Assembly: GCA_037724045.1 (NCBI GenBank)
Contig: JBBJOW010000003.1
Location: forward strand, 1-64,000
Origin: DATLGB01 sp037724045
Lineage (GTDB): Bacteria; Actinomycetota; Thermoleophilia; Solirubrobacterales; Solirubrobacteraceae
Direction: 5' to 3'
Length of the DNA stretch: 64,000 nt
Shown here one piece after another: positions 15,305 through 23,748 of the stretch (positions are counted from its first letter, which is position 1; every line of letters starts with the position of its first letter). The notes under the pieces are model-generated. The model saw only the letters and a program-made list of their open reading frames with translations, did no database searches and had not been told where the DNA came from. Position numbers and translations under genes: made by a program.

Positions 15305-16442
15305 GCTCTCGGCGGCCGAGGCGCGACGGATCGCGCTGGCCGCCCAGGGTTTCGACCGGCCGCGTGCGGTGACGCCGCGGGCCGTGCGGGGGACGGCCGA
15401 GCGGCTCGGCCTGCTGCAGATCGACTCCGTCAACGTGCTCGAACGCGCGCACTACCTGCCGCTGTTCAGCCGGCTCGGCCCCTATCCGCGGGCCTCGCTC
15501 GACCGGCTCGCCTCCCATGCGCCGCGCCGGTTGTTCGAGTACTGGGGCCACGAGGCCTCCCTCATCCCCGTGGCGACCCAGCCGTTGCTGCGCTGGCGGA
15601 TGGAACGCGCCGCCGACGAGGCCTGGGGCGGCATGCGGCGCATCGCCCGCGAGCGGCCCGAGCTCGTGGAGCGCGTGCTGGGCGAGGTGCGCGAGCGCGG
15701 GCCGGTTCCCGCTCGCGCGATCGTGGAGCAGGACGAGCGCCGCAAAGGCCCGTGGTGGGACTGGTCAGACGCCAAGCGGGCGCTCGAGTTCCTGTTCTGG
15801 AGCGGCCAGATCACCTCGGCCCGGCGGCGCGGCTTCGAGCGCCAGTACGACGTGCCGGAGCGCGTGCTGCCGAAGGCGGTGCTCGCCGCCCCGACGCCTT
15901 CCGCCGACGAGGCGCAACGGGGCCTGCTGAAGATCGCCGCGCGCGCTCTGGGGGTGGCGACGGAGAGTGACCTGCGCGACTACTTCCGGCTGTCGGCGAA
16001 GGATGCGGCGCCGCGCGTGGCCGAGCTCGTCGAGGCGGGCGAGTTGGTTGCGGCGCGGGTCGAGGGGTGGCGGCCCGTCGCGTATCTGACGCCGGGCGCG
16101 CGGATCCCGCGTGCGATCGACGCGCGCGCGCTCGTGGGACCGTTCGACTCGCTCATCTTCGAGCGCCCGCGAGTCGAGCGGCTGTTCGGCTTCCGCTACC
16201 GGATCGAGATCTACGTGCCCGCGGAGAAGCGGGTGCACGGCTACTACGTGCTGCCGCTGCTGCTCGGGGACCGGCTCGTCGCGCGCGTGGACCTCAAGAG
16301 CGATCGACGCGCGCGAGTGCTGCGCGTGCGGGCGACGCACCTCGAGCCGGGCGCGCCGGCCTCGACGGGGGAGGCGCTGCGCGACGAGCTCGAGCTGCTC
16401 GCGGGCTGGCTCGGCCTCGACGCCGTGGTCAGCGCCGTCTGA
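15288..16442 (+). CDS. YcaQ/AlkX-type winged-helix protein (crosslink-repair glycosylase family)
   Basis: 384 residues of the HTH_42 family, some of whose members unhook DNA interstrand crosslinks. LLQIDSVNVLERAHYLPLFS contains the family QxD motif. FEYWGHEASLIP and RRKGPWWDWSDAKRALEFLF are the next conserved blocks, and FDSLIFERPRVERLFGFRYR lies near the C-terminus. The GTG at 15288 is favoured because RRAELSAAEARRIALAAQGF starts right after it; this gives a 17-bp overlap with groES. Substrate specificity is inferred only. Confidence 0.82.
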   Translation: MSRRAELSAAEARRIALAAQGFDRPRAVTPRAVRGTAERLGLLQIDSVNVLERAHYLPLFSRLGPYPRASLDRLASHAPRRLFEYWGHEASLIPVATQPLLRWRMERAADEAWGGMRRIARERPELVERVLGEVRERGPVPARAIVEQDERRKGPWWDWSDAKRALEFLFWSGQITSARRRGFERQYDVPERVLPKAVLAAPTPSADEAQRGLLKIAARALGVATESDLRDYFRLSAKDAAPRVAELVEAGELVAARVEGWRPVAYLTPGARIPRAIDARALVGPFDSLIFERPRVERLFGFRYRIEIYVPAEKRVHGYYVLPLLLGDRLVARVDLKSDRRARVLRVRATHLEPGAPASTGEALRDELELLAGWLGLDAVVSAV

Positions 16443-16695
16443 GGCGGATCGGTCCGCGCACGGTGTCGAGGTCCACGACCTCGCCCTTCTGCGTCACGTC
16501 GATCTCGCCGTCGTCCCGCATTGCGCGGGCGGCGTCCCGCACGATTCCCATGAGCGGCCGAAAGCCTTCCGAGCGAAGCGAGGTTGGATCGCCGCCGAGC
16601 GCGCGCGCCGCCTCGGACGGGCAGATCGTCTTGCCCGGGTCGCGCAGATCGAGCAGTTGCTGAATCGTCGCGCGCGCCTGAGCCTCCGTGACCAT
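16429..16695 (-). CDS. DUF3253 domain protein
   Basis: 88 residues from the ATG at 16695. The pattern TICPSEAARALGG, RPLMGIVRDAARAM, GEIDVTQKGEVVD and RGPIRLRRR is that of small DUF3253 proteins, which are predicted winged-helix folds of unknown role. It ends overlapping the tail of the convergent YcaQ gene by 14 bp. Cytosolic. Confidence 0.8.
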   Translation of the reverse strand: MVTEAQARATIQQLLDLRDPGKTICPSEAARALGGDPTSLRSEGFRPLMGIVRDAARAMRDDGEIDVTQKGEVVDLDTVRGPIRLRRR

Positions 16696-16749
16696 GCGCG
16701 TCACGTTAGGCAGCCGCCGGCCCGCGAGGCGGTAGGCTGCGGCCCGCAA

Positions 16750-16908
16750 ATGGTGTTCGGCGCCTTCATCACCTTCTCCGAGGTCATCCTGCTGCTCGTG
16801 GTCTTCACGATCATGAACGTGGTGCTGCTCGCCCCGGTGATCCTCGCGCTGTTCCGCGCCTGGCTCGAATGGCGCGAGAACGAAGTCATCCGCCAGTCGC
16901 GCCGCTGA
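16750..16908 (+). CDS. Small single-pass membrane protein
   Basis: 52 residues, ATG at 16750. One long hydrophobic segment (FSEVILLLVVFTIMNVVLLA) is followed by an amphipathic, charged tail LEWRENEVIRQSRR. No family recognised; small size and good coding composition make it a plausible real gene. It is divergent from the DUF3253 gene. Confidence 0.55.
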   Translation: MVFGAFITFSEVILLLVVFTIMNVVLLAPVILALFRAWLEWRENEVIRQSRR

Positions 16909-16933
16909 TCTTCACGGCGGGGCTAGAACAAAT

Positions 16934-16971
16934 GAAGCCCGGACGTCGCGGGCAGGGCGACGCCGGGCTTC
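16934..16971. terminator. Long GC-rich hairpin after the small membrane protein gene
   Basis: GAAGCCCGG pairs with CCGGGCTTC, and inside it CGTCGC pairs with GCGACG, across a short loop. No T-run follows on the plus strand; on the minus strand the stem is followed by ATTTGTT. It may act as a terminator for either direction. The rest of 16909-17156 shows nothing else I can name. Confidence 0.5.
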
Positions 16972-17156
16972 CCTCCCCGAATCGACCCGTCTCGCCCATC
17001 CGCTGAGCGCAGCCCAGGAAGCCTGGACGCGCAGGCCATAGCGGGCAACAAATCGACTCATGGTTATGGATGGCCGTTGGATTTCGATGTGTATTGGAGC
17101 GGTTCGCGGGTACTTTGTGTGGATCGCTACAAGCTTCCCAGGGAGATCGATCAGTC

Positions 17157-17609
17157 GTGCTTGACCAGACCCGCGTGCTCATCGTCGCCAACCGCACGGC
17201 CCCGACGCCGGCGCTGCTGGAGGCGGTCCGCACCCGGGCGCAGGCCGGCGAAGCACGCTTCCACTTGGTCGTGCCGGCCACGCCACGCGGGCTGCACCGC
17301 CTCGTGGACCCTGAGGTGGCCGGGGTCGAGGAGGCGCGGGAGAACCTGCGGCTCGCCCTGCCGCGCCTGACCCGAGCCGCCGGCGCGCCGGTCACCGGGG
17401 CGATCGGCGACGCGAACCCGCTGTCGGCGATCGAGGACGCCATGCACGCCCAGGGCTTCGACGAGATCATCATCTCCACGCTCGGGCGCCGCTTCTCGCA
17501 CTGGCTGCGCCTGAGCGTGGTCAGCAAGGCAGGAGCGCTGGGGGTGCCGGTGACGCACGTCCACCCCGGTGCGGTCGACGCGTGCGTGCTCGAGTCGGCG
17601 CTGGCGTGA
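17157..17609 (+). CDS. Usp-like nucleotide-binding-fold protein
   Basis: 150 residues from a GTG with AGGGAG upstream. TRVLIVANRTAPTPALLEAV, FHLVVPATPRG, then GFDEIIISTLGRRFSHWLRL and GVPVTHVHPG follow the alpha/beta order of universal-stress-like domains, but the ATP-binding GxxGxxG(S/T) motif is not evident. Probably a small soluble stress protein. It sits just before the CBS-domain gene, which has a similar likely context. Confidence 0.6.
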   Translation: MLDQTRVLIVANRTAPTPALLEAVRTRAQAGEARFHLVVPATPRGLHRLVDPEVAGVEEARENLRLALPRLTRAAGAPVTGAIGDANPLSAIEDAMHAQGFDEIIISTLGRRFSHWLRLSVVSKAGALGVPVTHVHPGAVDACVLESALA

Positions 17610-17735
17610 CGCTCGGCTACGCACCACTGCCGACTCGCAGCGACCACGCGGCCGCGTGATCGAGGTCTGCACCAACGTGCCGGCCCAGATCTCAGACCCG
17701 CGGCTGCTTCCCGACTCCGGCGCGACCTCGATGCT

Positions 17736-18143
17736 GTGCCACGTCGCGTGACCATCCACGTCCACGAGGGCATGAACCCGGTCATCGTCACCGTCGGCCC
17801 CACGCACACCCTGCGCGAGGCGGCACGGCGGATGTCGGCGCGCAGCGTCGGTGCGGCCGTGGTCATCGATCCCGAGCAGCCCGGCCCGGGCATCATCACC
17901 GAGCGCGACCTGCTGCGCGCCAACGGCCGCGACCAGGACATCGACGTCGAGCTCGTGGGCGATCACCTCACGACGAACCTCGTTTACGCCAAAGTCGACT
18001 GGCCACTGGAGACGGCCGCCGAGGCGATGGTCGCCGGCGCCTTCCGTCACGTCATCGTCCTCGACAACGCCGAGGTCGTCGGCATCCTCTCGATGCGCGA
18101 CATCGTCCGCTGCTGGACCGAGGCGGGGATCCCGCTCAGCTAG
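17736..18143 (+). CDS. Two-CBS-domain protein
   Basis: About 135 residues forming one Bateman pair. The first CBS is HTLREAARRMSARSVGAAVV ending GIITERDLLRAN; the second is WPLETAAEAMVAGAFRHVIV ending GILSMRDIVRCW. Such pairs bind adenosine nucleotides and modulate partners; no effector domain is attached. The start may be the GTG at 17736 or the one at 17748. The 3' end overlaps the convergent prk gene by 8 bp. Confidence 0.8.
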   Translation: MPRRVTIHVHEGMNPVIVTVGPTHTLREAARRMSARSVGAAVVIDPEQPGPGIITERDLLRANGRDQDIDVELVGDHLTTNLVYAKVDWPLETAAEAMVAGAFRHVIVLDNAEVVGILSMRDIVRCWTEAGIPLS

Positions 18144-19080
18144 ACGCGGCGGTCCCTGCGGTCTCAGCCGCGCCGTCGTCGCTGCCCAGCGCGACGGCGG
18201 CGCAGGCGGTGACCAAGTGGTACAGGATCAGCAGCTGCACCAGCGCGAGCGGACCGGAGCGGTGCAGGTCCGTGCCGATCGTGAACTCGCCGAGGCGGAC
18301 GGCGCGCAGGTGCTGGGCGAAGTGCAGCCTTTCCCAGAGGGCCTCCTCGATCGCGAGCGTGCGCTCCGGCGAGATCATGCCCGGAATGCGCACGTGCTGC
18401 TCACTGTCGTGCTCGACCACCGTGATGCCGTCCTCGGGGTCCTCGGAAACGAACGGGGCCAGGTCCGGGTGCGGCAGGCCGTCGCGCAGCACGAGCTCGG
18501 CGTCGAGGGAGTTCGGGTCGTCGCCCGTGCCCTCAGAGAAGGTGACGACGACGTCGGCGGCGCGGGATTGCGGGCGGATGTAGCGCTCGGAGTCGGACTC
18601 CCGGCGGTCGAGCTCGGCGAGCACGTCGTCGGTCGTGTAGCCGCGTCGCGAGCAGTCGCGCTGCACCTTCCAGCGGCGCCGCAGGTCCTCCGGGGGCGCG
18701 AGGTAGATCCGCAGGTCGTACGCCTCGCACATTGCCGGCGTGTGGAACCCGAGCAGCCCCTCCAGGATCGTGAAGCGCTTGGGCTCGACGTAGACCGGTG
18801 CGCCGAACGTGCCGTCGGAGTGCTTGTAGACCGGTTTGAGGATGTTCTTGCCCCCCCGGATGTGAAGCAGGTCCTGCTCCATGATGTCGAGGTGGTTGCA
18901 GGCGGGATCGAGCGGCGTGATGGTGCGCTCGGCGCGCTGCTTGCGGTCGTAGCGGTGGTAGTCGTCGAGGCAGACGTGGGTGACCTGGTCCTCACCGAGC
19001 ACCCGGACGAGCCCGCGGGTGATGGTCGTCTTGCCGGCGGCGGAGTCGCCGACCAGGCCGAGCATGATGGGGCGCGTCAT
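18136..19080 (-). CDS. prk: Phosphoribulokinase
   Basis: 314 residues. It phosphorylates ribulose 5-phosphate to the RuBisCO substrate ribulose 1,5-bisphosphate. Features: the P-loop GDSAAGKTT at 11-19, VCLDDYHRYDRKQRAE (substrate-binding Asp/Arg region), LDPACNHLDIMEQDL, KPVYKHSDGTF, ILEGLLGFHTPAMCEAYDLR and WKVQRDCSRRGY. This order resembles the cyanobacterial/plant (type II) kinases rather than the short proteobacterial ones (my judgement). The ATGA overlap with cbbX shows translational coupling in the cbb operon. Confidence 0.9.
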   Translation of the reverse strand: MTRPIMLGLVGDSAAGKTTITRGLVRVLGEDQVTHVCLDDYHRYDRKQRAERTITPLDPACNHLDIMEQDLLHIRGGKNILKPVYKHSDGTFGAPVYVEPKRFTILEGLLGFHTPAMCEAYDLRIYLAPPEDLRRRWKVQRDCSRRGYTTDDVLAELDRRESDSERYIRPQSRAADVVVTFSEGTGDDPNSLDAELVLRDGLPHPDLAPFVSEDPEDGITVVEHDSEQHVRIPGMISPERTLAIEEALWERLHFAQHLRAVRLGEFTIGTDLHRSGPLALVQLLILYHLVTACAAVALGSDDGAAETAGTAASS

Positions 19081-19946
19081 GAGCTGACCCCGGCCGGCTC
19101 GGCGGGGTCGGCGAACACGCTCGACCGCAGGATGTCGTCGGCCTCGATGGTCAGCAGCTCCTCGCGGCCCGGCTCCTGGCCCGTCTCATAGAGGCGGTTG
19201 GCCTGCCGCAGGCGCGCGCGGTCGATGGCGTTGCGGATGCTGCGCGCGTTGGCGAAGCGCGGCTTCTCGACCCGCGCCTCGATGTACTCCTGAAAGGCCG
19301 AGTGCGCCTCATCGCTGAACTCGTAGCCGGCCTGGTCCAGCATCATCTCGGCGATGGCCATGAGCTCCTCCTGTGTGTAGTCGGGGAAGTGGATGTGGTG
19401 GGCCACACGCGAGCCCATGCCGGGGTTTGAGAGAAAGAACTCGTCCATCTTGTCCGCGTAGCCCGCGAGCACGACGACGAGGTTGTCGCGCTCCTCCTCC
19501 ATGATCTGCAGCAGTACCTCGATGGTCTCCTGCCCGTAGTCGCGCTCGTTGTTGGGCCGGTGCAGGTAGTAAGCCTCGTCGATGAACAGCACGCCGCCGA
19601 TGGCCTTCTTGAGCACGTCGCGCGTCTTCGGCGCGGTGTGCCCGACGTACTGCCCGACCAGGTCGTCGCGTGTGACGGAGACCACCCGCGGCTTCTCGAG
19701 GTAGCCGAGGCCGTGGAGGATCTCCGCCATGCGCAGCGCGACCGTGGTCTTGCCAGTCCCCGGCTTGCCGGTGAAGGACATGTGCAGCGACGGCCGGGTC
19801 GTCTTTAGCTCCTCCTTCTCGCGGAGGCGCTCGATGATCAGCAGCGCGGCGATCTCGCGGACCCGCGTCTTGACCGGGCCAAGGCCGACGAGCGTGTCGT
19901 CCAGGCTCTTCAGGACCTCCTCGAGCTTCTCCGCGCCCTCGATCAC
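19077..19946 (-). CDS. cbbX: Red-type RuBisCO activase CbbX (AAA+)
   Basis: 289 residues. An AAA+ remodeller that pulls on the RuBisCO large-subunit C-terminus to release inhibitory sugar phosphates. Walker A GKPGTGKTT at 60-68, pore loop around YVGHT at 100, Walker B LFIDEAYYL at 120-128, and the arginine-finger region GMGSRVAHHIHF follow the CbbX family. It overlaps cbbS upstream and prk downstream by 4 bp each. Its presence fits the red-type (form IC) large subunit. Confidence 0.93.
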   Translation of the reverse strand: MIEGAEKLEEVLKSLDDTLVGLGPVKTRVREIAALLIIERLREKEELKTTRPSLHMSFTGKPGTGKTTVALRMAEILHGLGYLEKPRVVSVTRDDLVGQYVGHTAPKTRDVLKKAIGGVLFIDEAYYLHRPNNERDYGQETIEVLLQIMEEERDNLVVVLAGYADKMDEFFLSNPGMGSRVAHHIHFPDYTQEELMAIAEMMLDQAGYEFSDEAHSAFQEYIEARVEKPRFANARSIRNAIDRARLRQANRLYETGQEPGREELLTIEADDILRSSVFADPAEPAGVSS

Positions 19947-20473
19947 GTCGAGGCGCTGTCGCCGTTGCTGCCGCTCTCGTCGTCGTTATCGCGACTGATC
20001 TCGGCGCCGCTCTCGCTCGTGCGGTGCTCGCTCGACAGGCTCTGCTCCGCGCCGTAGCGGCGGCCGTGGGGCTGCTCGGTCGCGTAGGAGTGCAGCTGGT
20101 ATCGGATCTGTCGGTCCGCCTTCTGGGTGCGCTCGAGGCGGAAGCCCGGCTCCTCGGCGGGCCGGTTGACCATGATGCTCAGCGCGCTCGTCTGGCGGCC
20201 CAGCGAGCGGTCGTAGGCGACGATCTTGATGTAGCGCTCGGGGAAGGCCTTGCGCGCGTCGGCCACCTGCTTGATCGCCTGGTCGGCCTCCGAGGGGTCC
20301 AGGTCGAACAGCGGCTGGTCCCACATCTCCCAGTAGGCGTTGCGGGGGTGCGGATCGTCGGTGTGCTCGACCATGATCGCCCAGTCGTTGTCCAGGGAAT
20401 ACGCGACCTGCGCCGCGAGCTGCTCGTCGGTCAGGTCCGGGAGGAACGAGAACGTCCCTTGTGTGATGCGCAT
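19943..20473 (-). CDS. cbbS: RuBisCO small subunit, red type
   Basis: 176 residues beginning MRITQGTFSFLPDLTDEQ, followed by YSLDNDWAIMVEHTDDPHPR, YWEMWDQPLFDL and the FPERYIKIVAYD strand. The C-terminal extension (RQIRYQLHSYATEQPHGRRY) is the beta-hairpin typical of red-type small subunits. A further 30 polar residues (SEHRTSESGAEISRDNDDES) look disordered and make it longer than usual. It lies 27 bp after cbbL in the operon. Confidence 0.92.
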   Translation of the reverse strand: MRITQGTFSFLPDLTDEQLAAQVAYSLDNDWAIMVEHTDDPHPRNAYWEMWDQPLFDLDPSEADQAIKQVADARKAFPERYIKIVAYDRSLGRQTSALSIMVNRPAEEPGFRLERTQKADRQIRYQLHSYATEQPHGRRYGAEQSLSSEHRTSESGAEISRDNDDESGSNGDSAST

Positions 20474-20500
20474 GCTCTTCAGCCTTTCGAAGTGGGAGGG

Positions 20501-21952
20501 CTAGCTCGGCGTCGGCGTCGCGACGGAGTCGGGGGTGTCTTCCTGCTCGAACTCGAATGAGATGTCCTTCCAGACGTCCAGAGCGGCGCTGAGCTCCTTG
20601 CACCCCTTGCCGGCCTTGATCAGGATGTCGGGGCCCTCCTCGAAGTAGTCCTTGCCCTCGTTGCGGGCCAGGATCATCGCCTCCACGGCGACGCGGTTGG
20701 CGGTGGCGCCGGCCGCGATGCCCAGCGGGTGGCCGATGGTGCCGCCGCCGAACTGCAGGATGCAGTCCTCGCCCAGGTAGTGCAGCAGCTGGTGCATCTG
20801 CCCGGCGTGGATGCCGCCGGAGGCCACCGGGAACATCGGCGCCAGCGACGCCCAGTCCTGGTCGAAGTAGATGCCCAGCTCCGGGTCAGCGACGGTGTAA
20901 CGCTCGCGGCAGACCTTGTAGTAGCCCTCGATCGACTTGGGGTCGCCCACGAGCTTGCCGACGACCGTGCCGGCGTGGATGTGGTCGACGCCGAGCATCC
21001 GGCACCACTTGGCGATCACGCGGAAGTTGACGCCGTGCGTCTTCTGGCGCGTGTAGGTCCCGTGGCCGGCGCGGTGCAGGTGCAGGATCATTCCGTTCTT
21101 GCGGGCCCACTTCGACATCGAGGTCATCGCCGTGTAGCCGACGGTGAGGTCCATCATGATGATGATCGAGCCGATCTCCTTGGCGAACTCGGCCCGCTCG
21201 TACATGCCCTCCATGTCACCGGCGGTCACGTTCATGTAGTGACCCTTGACCTCGCCCGTGACGGCCGAGGCGCGCTCGACGGCCTCGATCGCGTGCAGGT
21301 AGCGGTCGCGCCAGCGCATGAACGGCTGCGAGTTGATGTTCTCGTCGTCCTTGGTGAAGTCCAGTCCGCCGCGCAGGGCCTCGTAGACCACGCGGCCGTA
21401 GTTCTTGGCCGACAGGCCGAGCTTGGGCTTGGTCGTCGCACCTAGCAGCGGGCGCCCGAACTTGTCGAGGTACTCGCGCTCCATGACGATGCCGTGCGGC
21501 GGGCCCTGGAAGGTCTTCATGTAGTGCGCCGGGATGCGCATGTCCTCCAGGCGCAGCGACACGAGTGCCTTGAAGCCGAACACGTTGCCGATGATCGACG
21601 ACGTCAGGTTGGCGATCGACCCCTCCTCGAAGAGATCGATGTCGTACGCGATCTTGGCGATGAACTCGCCTTCGGACCCCGGGACCTCCTCGACGTGGTA
21701 GGCCTTGGCCTGGTAGTGCTCGTACGGGGTCAGCCGGTCAGTCCACACCACTGTCCACGTGGCGGTGGAGGACTCGCCGGCGACGGCGGCGGCGGCCTCG
21801 ATCATGTCGACCCCGGGCTGGGCCCGGATGCGGAAGGCGCACAGGATGTCCGTGTCCTTCGGCTCGTAGTCCGCGTCGTAGTAGCCCATCTCGGCGTAGG
21901 GCGTGACGCCAGCGTCCCACCGGCCCTTTCCGTTCTCAGTCATAGGAGTCAT
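20501..21952 (-). CDS. cbbL: RuBisCO large subunit, form IC
   Basis: 483 residues; fixes CO2 on ribulose 1,5-bisphosphate. Active-site residues are all present: K175 in TTKPKLGLSAKNYGR, carbamylated K201 with D203 and E204 in GLDFTKDDEN, the catalytic His in HLHRAGHG (about 291-297), and loop-6 K333 in HAGTVVGKLVGDP. The start YAEMGYYDADYEPKDTD and the company of CbbX point to the red-type form IC group. The start may be the ATG at 21952 or at 21943; neither has a strong Shine-Dalgarno. Confidence 0.95.
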   Translation of the reverse strand: MTPMTENGKGRWDAGVTPYAEMGYYDADYEPKDTDILCAFRIRAQPGVDMIEAAAAVAGESSTATWTVVWTDRLTPYEHYQAKAYHVEEVPGSEGEFIAKIAYDIDLFEEGSIANLTSSIIGNVFGFKALVSLRLEDMRIPAHYMKTFQGPPHGIVMEREYLDKFGRPLLGATTKPKLGLSAKNYGRVVYEALRGGLDFTKDDENINSQPFMRWRDRYLHAIEAVERASAVTGEVKGHYMNVTAGDMEGMYERAEFAKEIGSIIIMMDLTVGYTAMTSMSKWARKNGMILHLHRAGHGTYTRQKTHGVNFRVIAKWCRMLGVDHIHAGTVVGKLVGDPKSIEGYYKVCRERYTVADPELGIYFDQDWASLAPMFPVASGGIHAGQMHQLLHYLGEDCILQFGGGTIGHPLGIAAGATANRVAVEAMILARNEGKDYFEEGPDILIKAGKGCKELSAALDVWKDISFEFEQEDTPDSVATPTPS

Positions 21953-22012
21953 TACATCATGGCCAACCATCGAGAGCAAGCAAAAGGTCTACGACCATTT
22001 ATAGAGTTTGCG
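21953..22012 (-). promoter_or_regulatory. cbbR-cbbL intergenic region
   Basis: Sixty bases with a locally AT-rich run (around 21996-22006, CATTTATAGAG on the plus strand) in otherwise GC-rich DNA. It is the only space in which a cbbL promoter and a LysR-type site could lie, since cbbR is upstream in the same direction rather than divergent. No clean T-N11-A palindrome could be fixed by eye. Confidence 0.35.
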
Positions 22013-22897
22013 CTATGCGTACGTCTGGACGAATGCGGCGAACTCATCTGCCACCGGCCGCGGGGGACCGACGCGCGAGCGCACCAGATGCCAGCCCGGC
22101 GACGTCGGCGCCGGCTCGACGCCGATCGTCGACAACTGCCCAGCCTCGAGCTCGGCCGCGACCGAGTCGCGCGAGACGAACGAGACGCCCAGGCCCGCCA
22201 GCACCGCCTGCTTGATCGCTCCGTTGGAGCCGACGGTGAGCGACGAGATGTCGAGACCCGTTGTCGCCAGGAAGCTCTCGTTCGCCGCGCGCGTCCCTGA
22301 GCCGGGTTCGCGCAGCAGCCAGTGCCGGCCGGTGAGGTCGGCCGAGCGGACGTGCGACTGGCCCGCCAGCGGATCGTTGGGCGCTGCGATGAGCACGAGA
22401 TCGTTGGGCCACAGCGCGAACGCCTCGATCCGGTCCGAGCGCGGCGGGCGCCCGGTGAAAGCGACGTCGGCCTCGTGGTCGAGGACCATGGCGACCACCT
22501 GGTCGCGATTGCCCACCTGCAGGGTCAGGCCGATGCCTTCCCGGTCGGCGGCGAAGGCGTGCATGAGCGCGGGGACGAACGACTCCGCCGCGGTCGTGAC
22601 GGCGGCGATGCGCAGCTCCCGGCCGCCCGTGCTCGCGGCCTCCGTGCTGGCTCGGCGGCCCTTCTCCAGCAGCCCGATGACGTCGGTTGCGTAAGGCGCG
22701 AAGGCTCGCCCGGCTGCAGTCGGGCGCACCCCTCGGCCGTCGCGTTCCAGCAGCGGCATCCCGAGCTCCCGCGCCAGCCCCGCGACGGCGGCCGACACCG
22801 ATGGCTGCGTCACGATCAGCTCGTCGGCGGCTGCGGTCACCGAGCCCGTGCGGACCACGGCGACGAAGCTCCGCAGCTGCGTGAGGGTGATCGACAC
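22013..22897 (-). CDS. cbbR: LysR-type regulator, probable CbbR
   Basis: 294 residues. The N-terminal HTH is canonical (LTQLRSFVAVVRTGSVTAAA, then IVTQPSVSAAVAGLARELG). A two-lobe effector domain follows (RELRIAAVTTAAESFVPALM, LALWP-like strand, GLGVSFVSRDSVAAEL). CbbR proteins sense NADPH or sugar phosphates and activate cbb operons; the assignment here rests on position, 60 bp upstream of cbbL. Unusually it is co-directional with the operon rather than divergent. Confidence 0.8.
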   Translation of the reverse strand: MSITLTQLRSFVAVVRTGSVTAAADELIVTQPSVSAAVAGLARELGMPLLERDGRGVRPTAAGRAFAPYATDVIGLLEKGRRASTEAASTGGRELRIAAVTTAAESFVPALMHAFAADREGIGLTLQVGNRDQVVAMVLDHEADVAFTGRPPRSDRIEAFALWPNDLVLIAAPNDPLAGQSHVRSADLTGRHWLLREPGSGTRAANESFLATTGLDISSLTVGSNGAIKQAVLAGLGVSFVSRDSVAAELEAGQLSTIGVEPAPTSPGWHLVRSRVGPPRPVADEFAAFVQTYA

Positions 22898-22911
22898 AGT
22901 GCCTGCAGGCT

Positions 22912-23169
22912 ATGAGCTACTTAGCCAGGCTTAGACGCTGCTGCCGCGATGCGGCGCAGCATCCACGAGACGGCGAGCACGTGGCCGCGGGTGCCGATAT
23001 GCGGGGCGAGATCACCATCAGCGTCGGCGTCGCGACCGCACCCGATCACGGCACAGAACCGCCGACCGTCACCCGCGTCGCCGACCGCGCGCTCTATGCG
23101 GCCAAGGCCGGCGGCCGCAACCGCGTGGAGCTCGCGCCGCTCGGCGCACCGGCAAGCTCAGCGGCGTGA
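22912..23169 (+). pseudogene. GGDEF-domain C-terminal relic
   Basis: An 85-codon frame from an ATG at 22912 contains EITISVGVATAPDHGTEPPT and VADRALYAAKAGGRNRVEL, the last strands and helix of a GGDEF domain. The GG(D/E)EF motif and everything upstream are missing. The first 30 residues are unrelated. It is too incomplete to be catalytic. Confidence 0.65.
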
Positions 23170-23748
23170 GCCGCGGGGCAGCCTGTCGGCGAGACGGCCG
23201 ACCGGCTCCATCGACTCCTGCAGTGCCGCGACGTTCGCGTCGAGGTTGCTGATCGAGGCCACGAGCTGTGTCAGCAGGCCGGACAGCCCGCCGATTCCCG
23301 CGTCCAGGCTCTGCATCGTCTCGGGGAGCCTGGCGAGATGCTGCTGCACCGCGACGAGCTCCGGCATGGCGCCCTCGATGGTGGCCATCCGGCCGTCGAT
23401 CGAAGGCAGCACGCCCGTCGACTTCGACAGGGCAGCCATCTGCTTCTCCAAGCCGCCGATCCGCTCGGCCAGGGCCGTGATGCCGCGGCCGACCTCCGGG
23501 AGCGTGCTCGTGTCCACCGCGATCTGCGTGACGGCGTCGTCGATGTGCGGGACGTGCTCCACGCCGTCGGCGATGTGACTCACGTCGGCGGCGACTTTCG
23601 TCAGCACGCTGGTGTGGGACACGACCTCCTGCAGGCGCTCGGCGAGCAGCGGCAGCGTTCGCAGCGCCTTCACGCCCTCGCCCGGCAGAGATTCGATGCC
23701 GAATGGGCTCAAGACGAACAACGTACTACTGCGGGAGGCCACGCCCAT
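23158..23748 (-). CDS. Coiled-coil hypothetical protein
   Basis: About 196 residues dominated by heptad-like repeats (LLAERLQEVVSHTSVLTKVA, ITALAERIGGLEKQMAALSK, LLTQLVASISNLDANVAALQ). It begins with a short hydrophobic piece, LFVLSPFGIESLPGEGVKAL. No enzymatic motif. Possible structural or membrane-associated scaffold. The ATG at 23748 overlaps the PhoD-like stop by 23 bp; a TTG a little downstream is an alternative start. It is 3' of the PhoD-like gene on the same strand. Confidence 0.6.
   Translation of the reverse strand: MGVASRSSTLFVLSPFGIESLPGEGVKALRTLPLLAERLQEVVSHTSVLTKVAADVSHIADGVEHVPHIDDAVTQIAVDTSTLPEVGRGITALAERIGGLEKQMAALSKSTGVLPSIDGRMATIEGAMPELVAVQQHLARLPETMQSLDAGIGGLSGLLTQLVASISNLDANVAALQESMEPVGRLADRLPRGSRR

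Noticed and set aside
17610..17660. PstS-like C-terminal peptide (LGYAPLPT) after the Usp-like gene
   Set aside because: Only about 16 codons, no other homology; not enough to call a relic.
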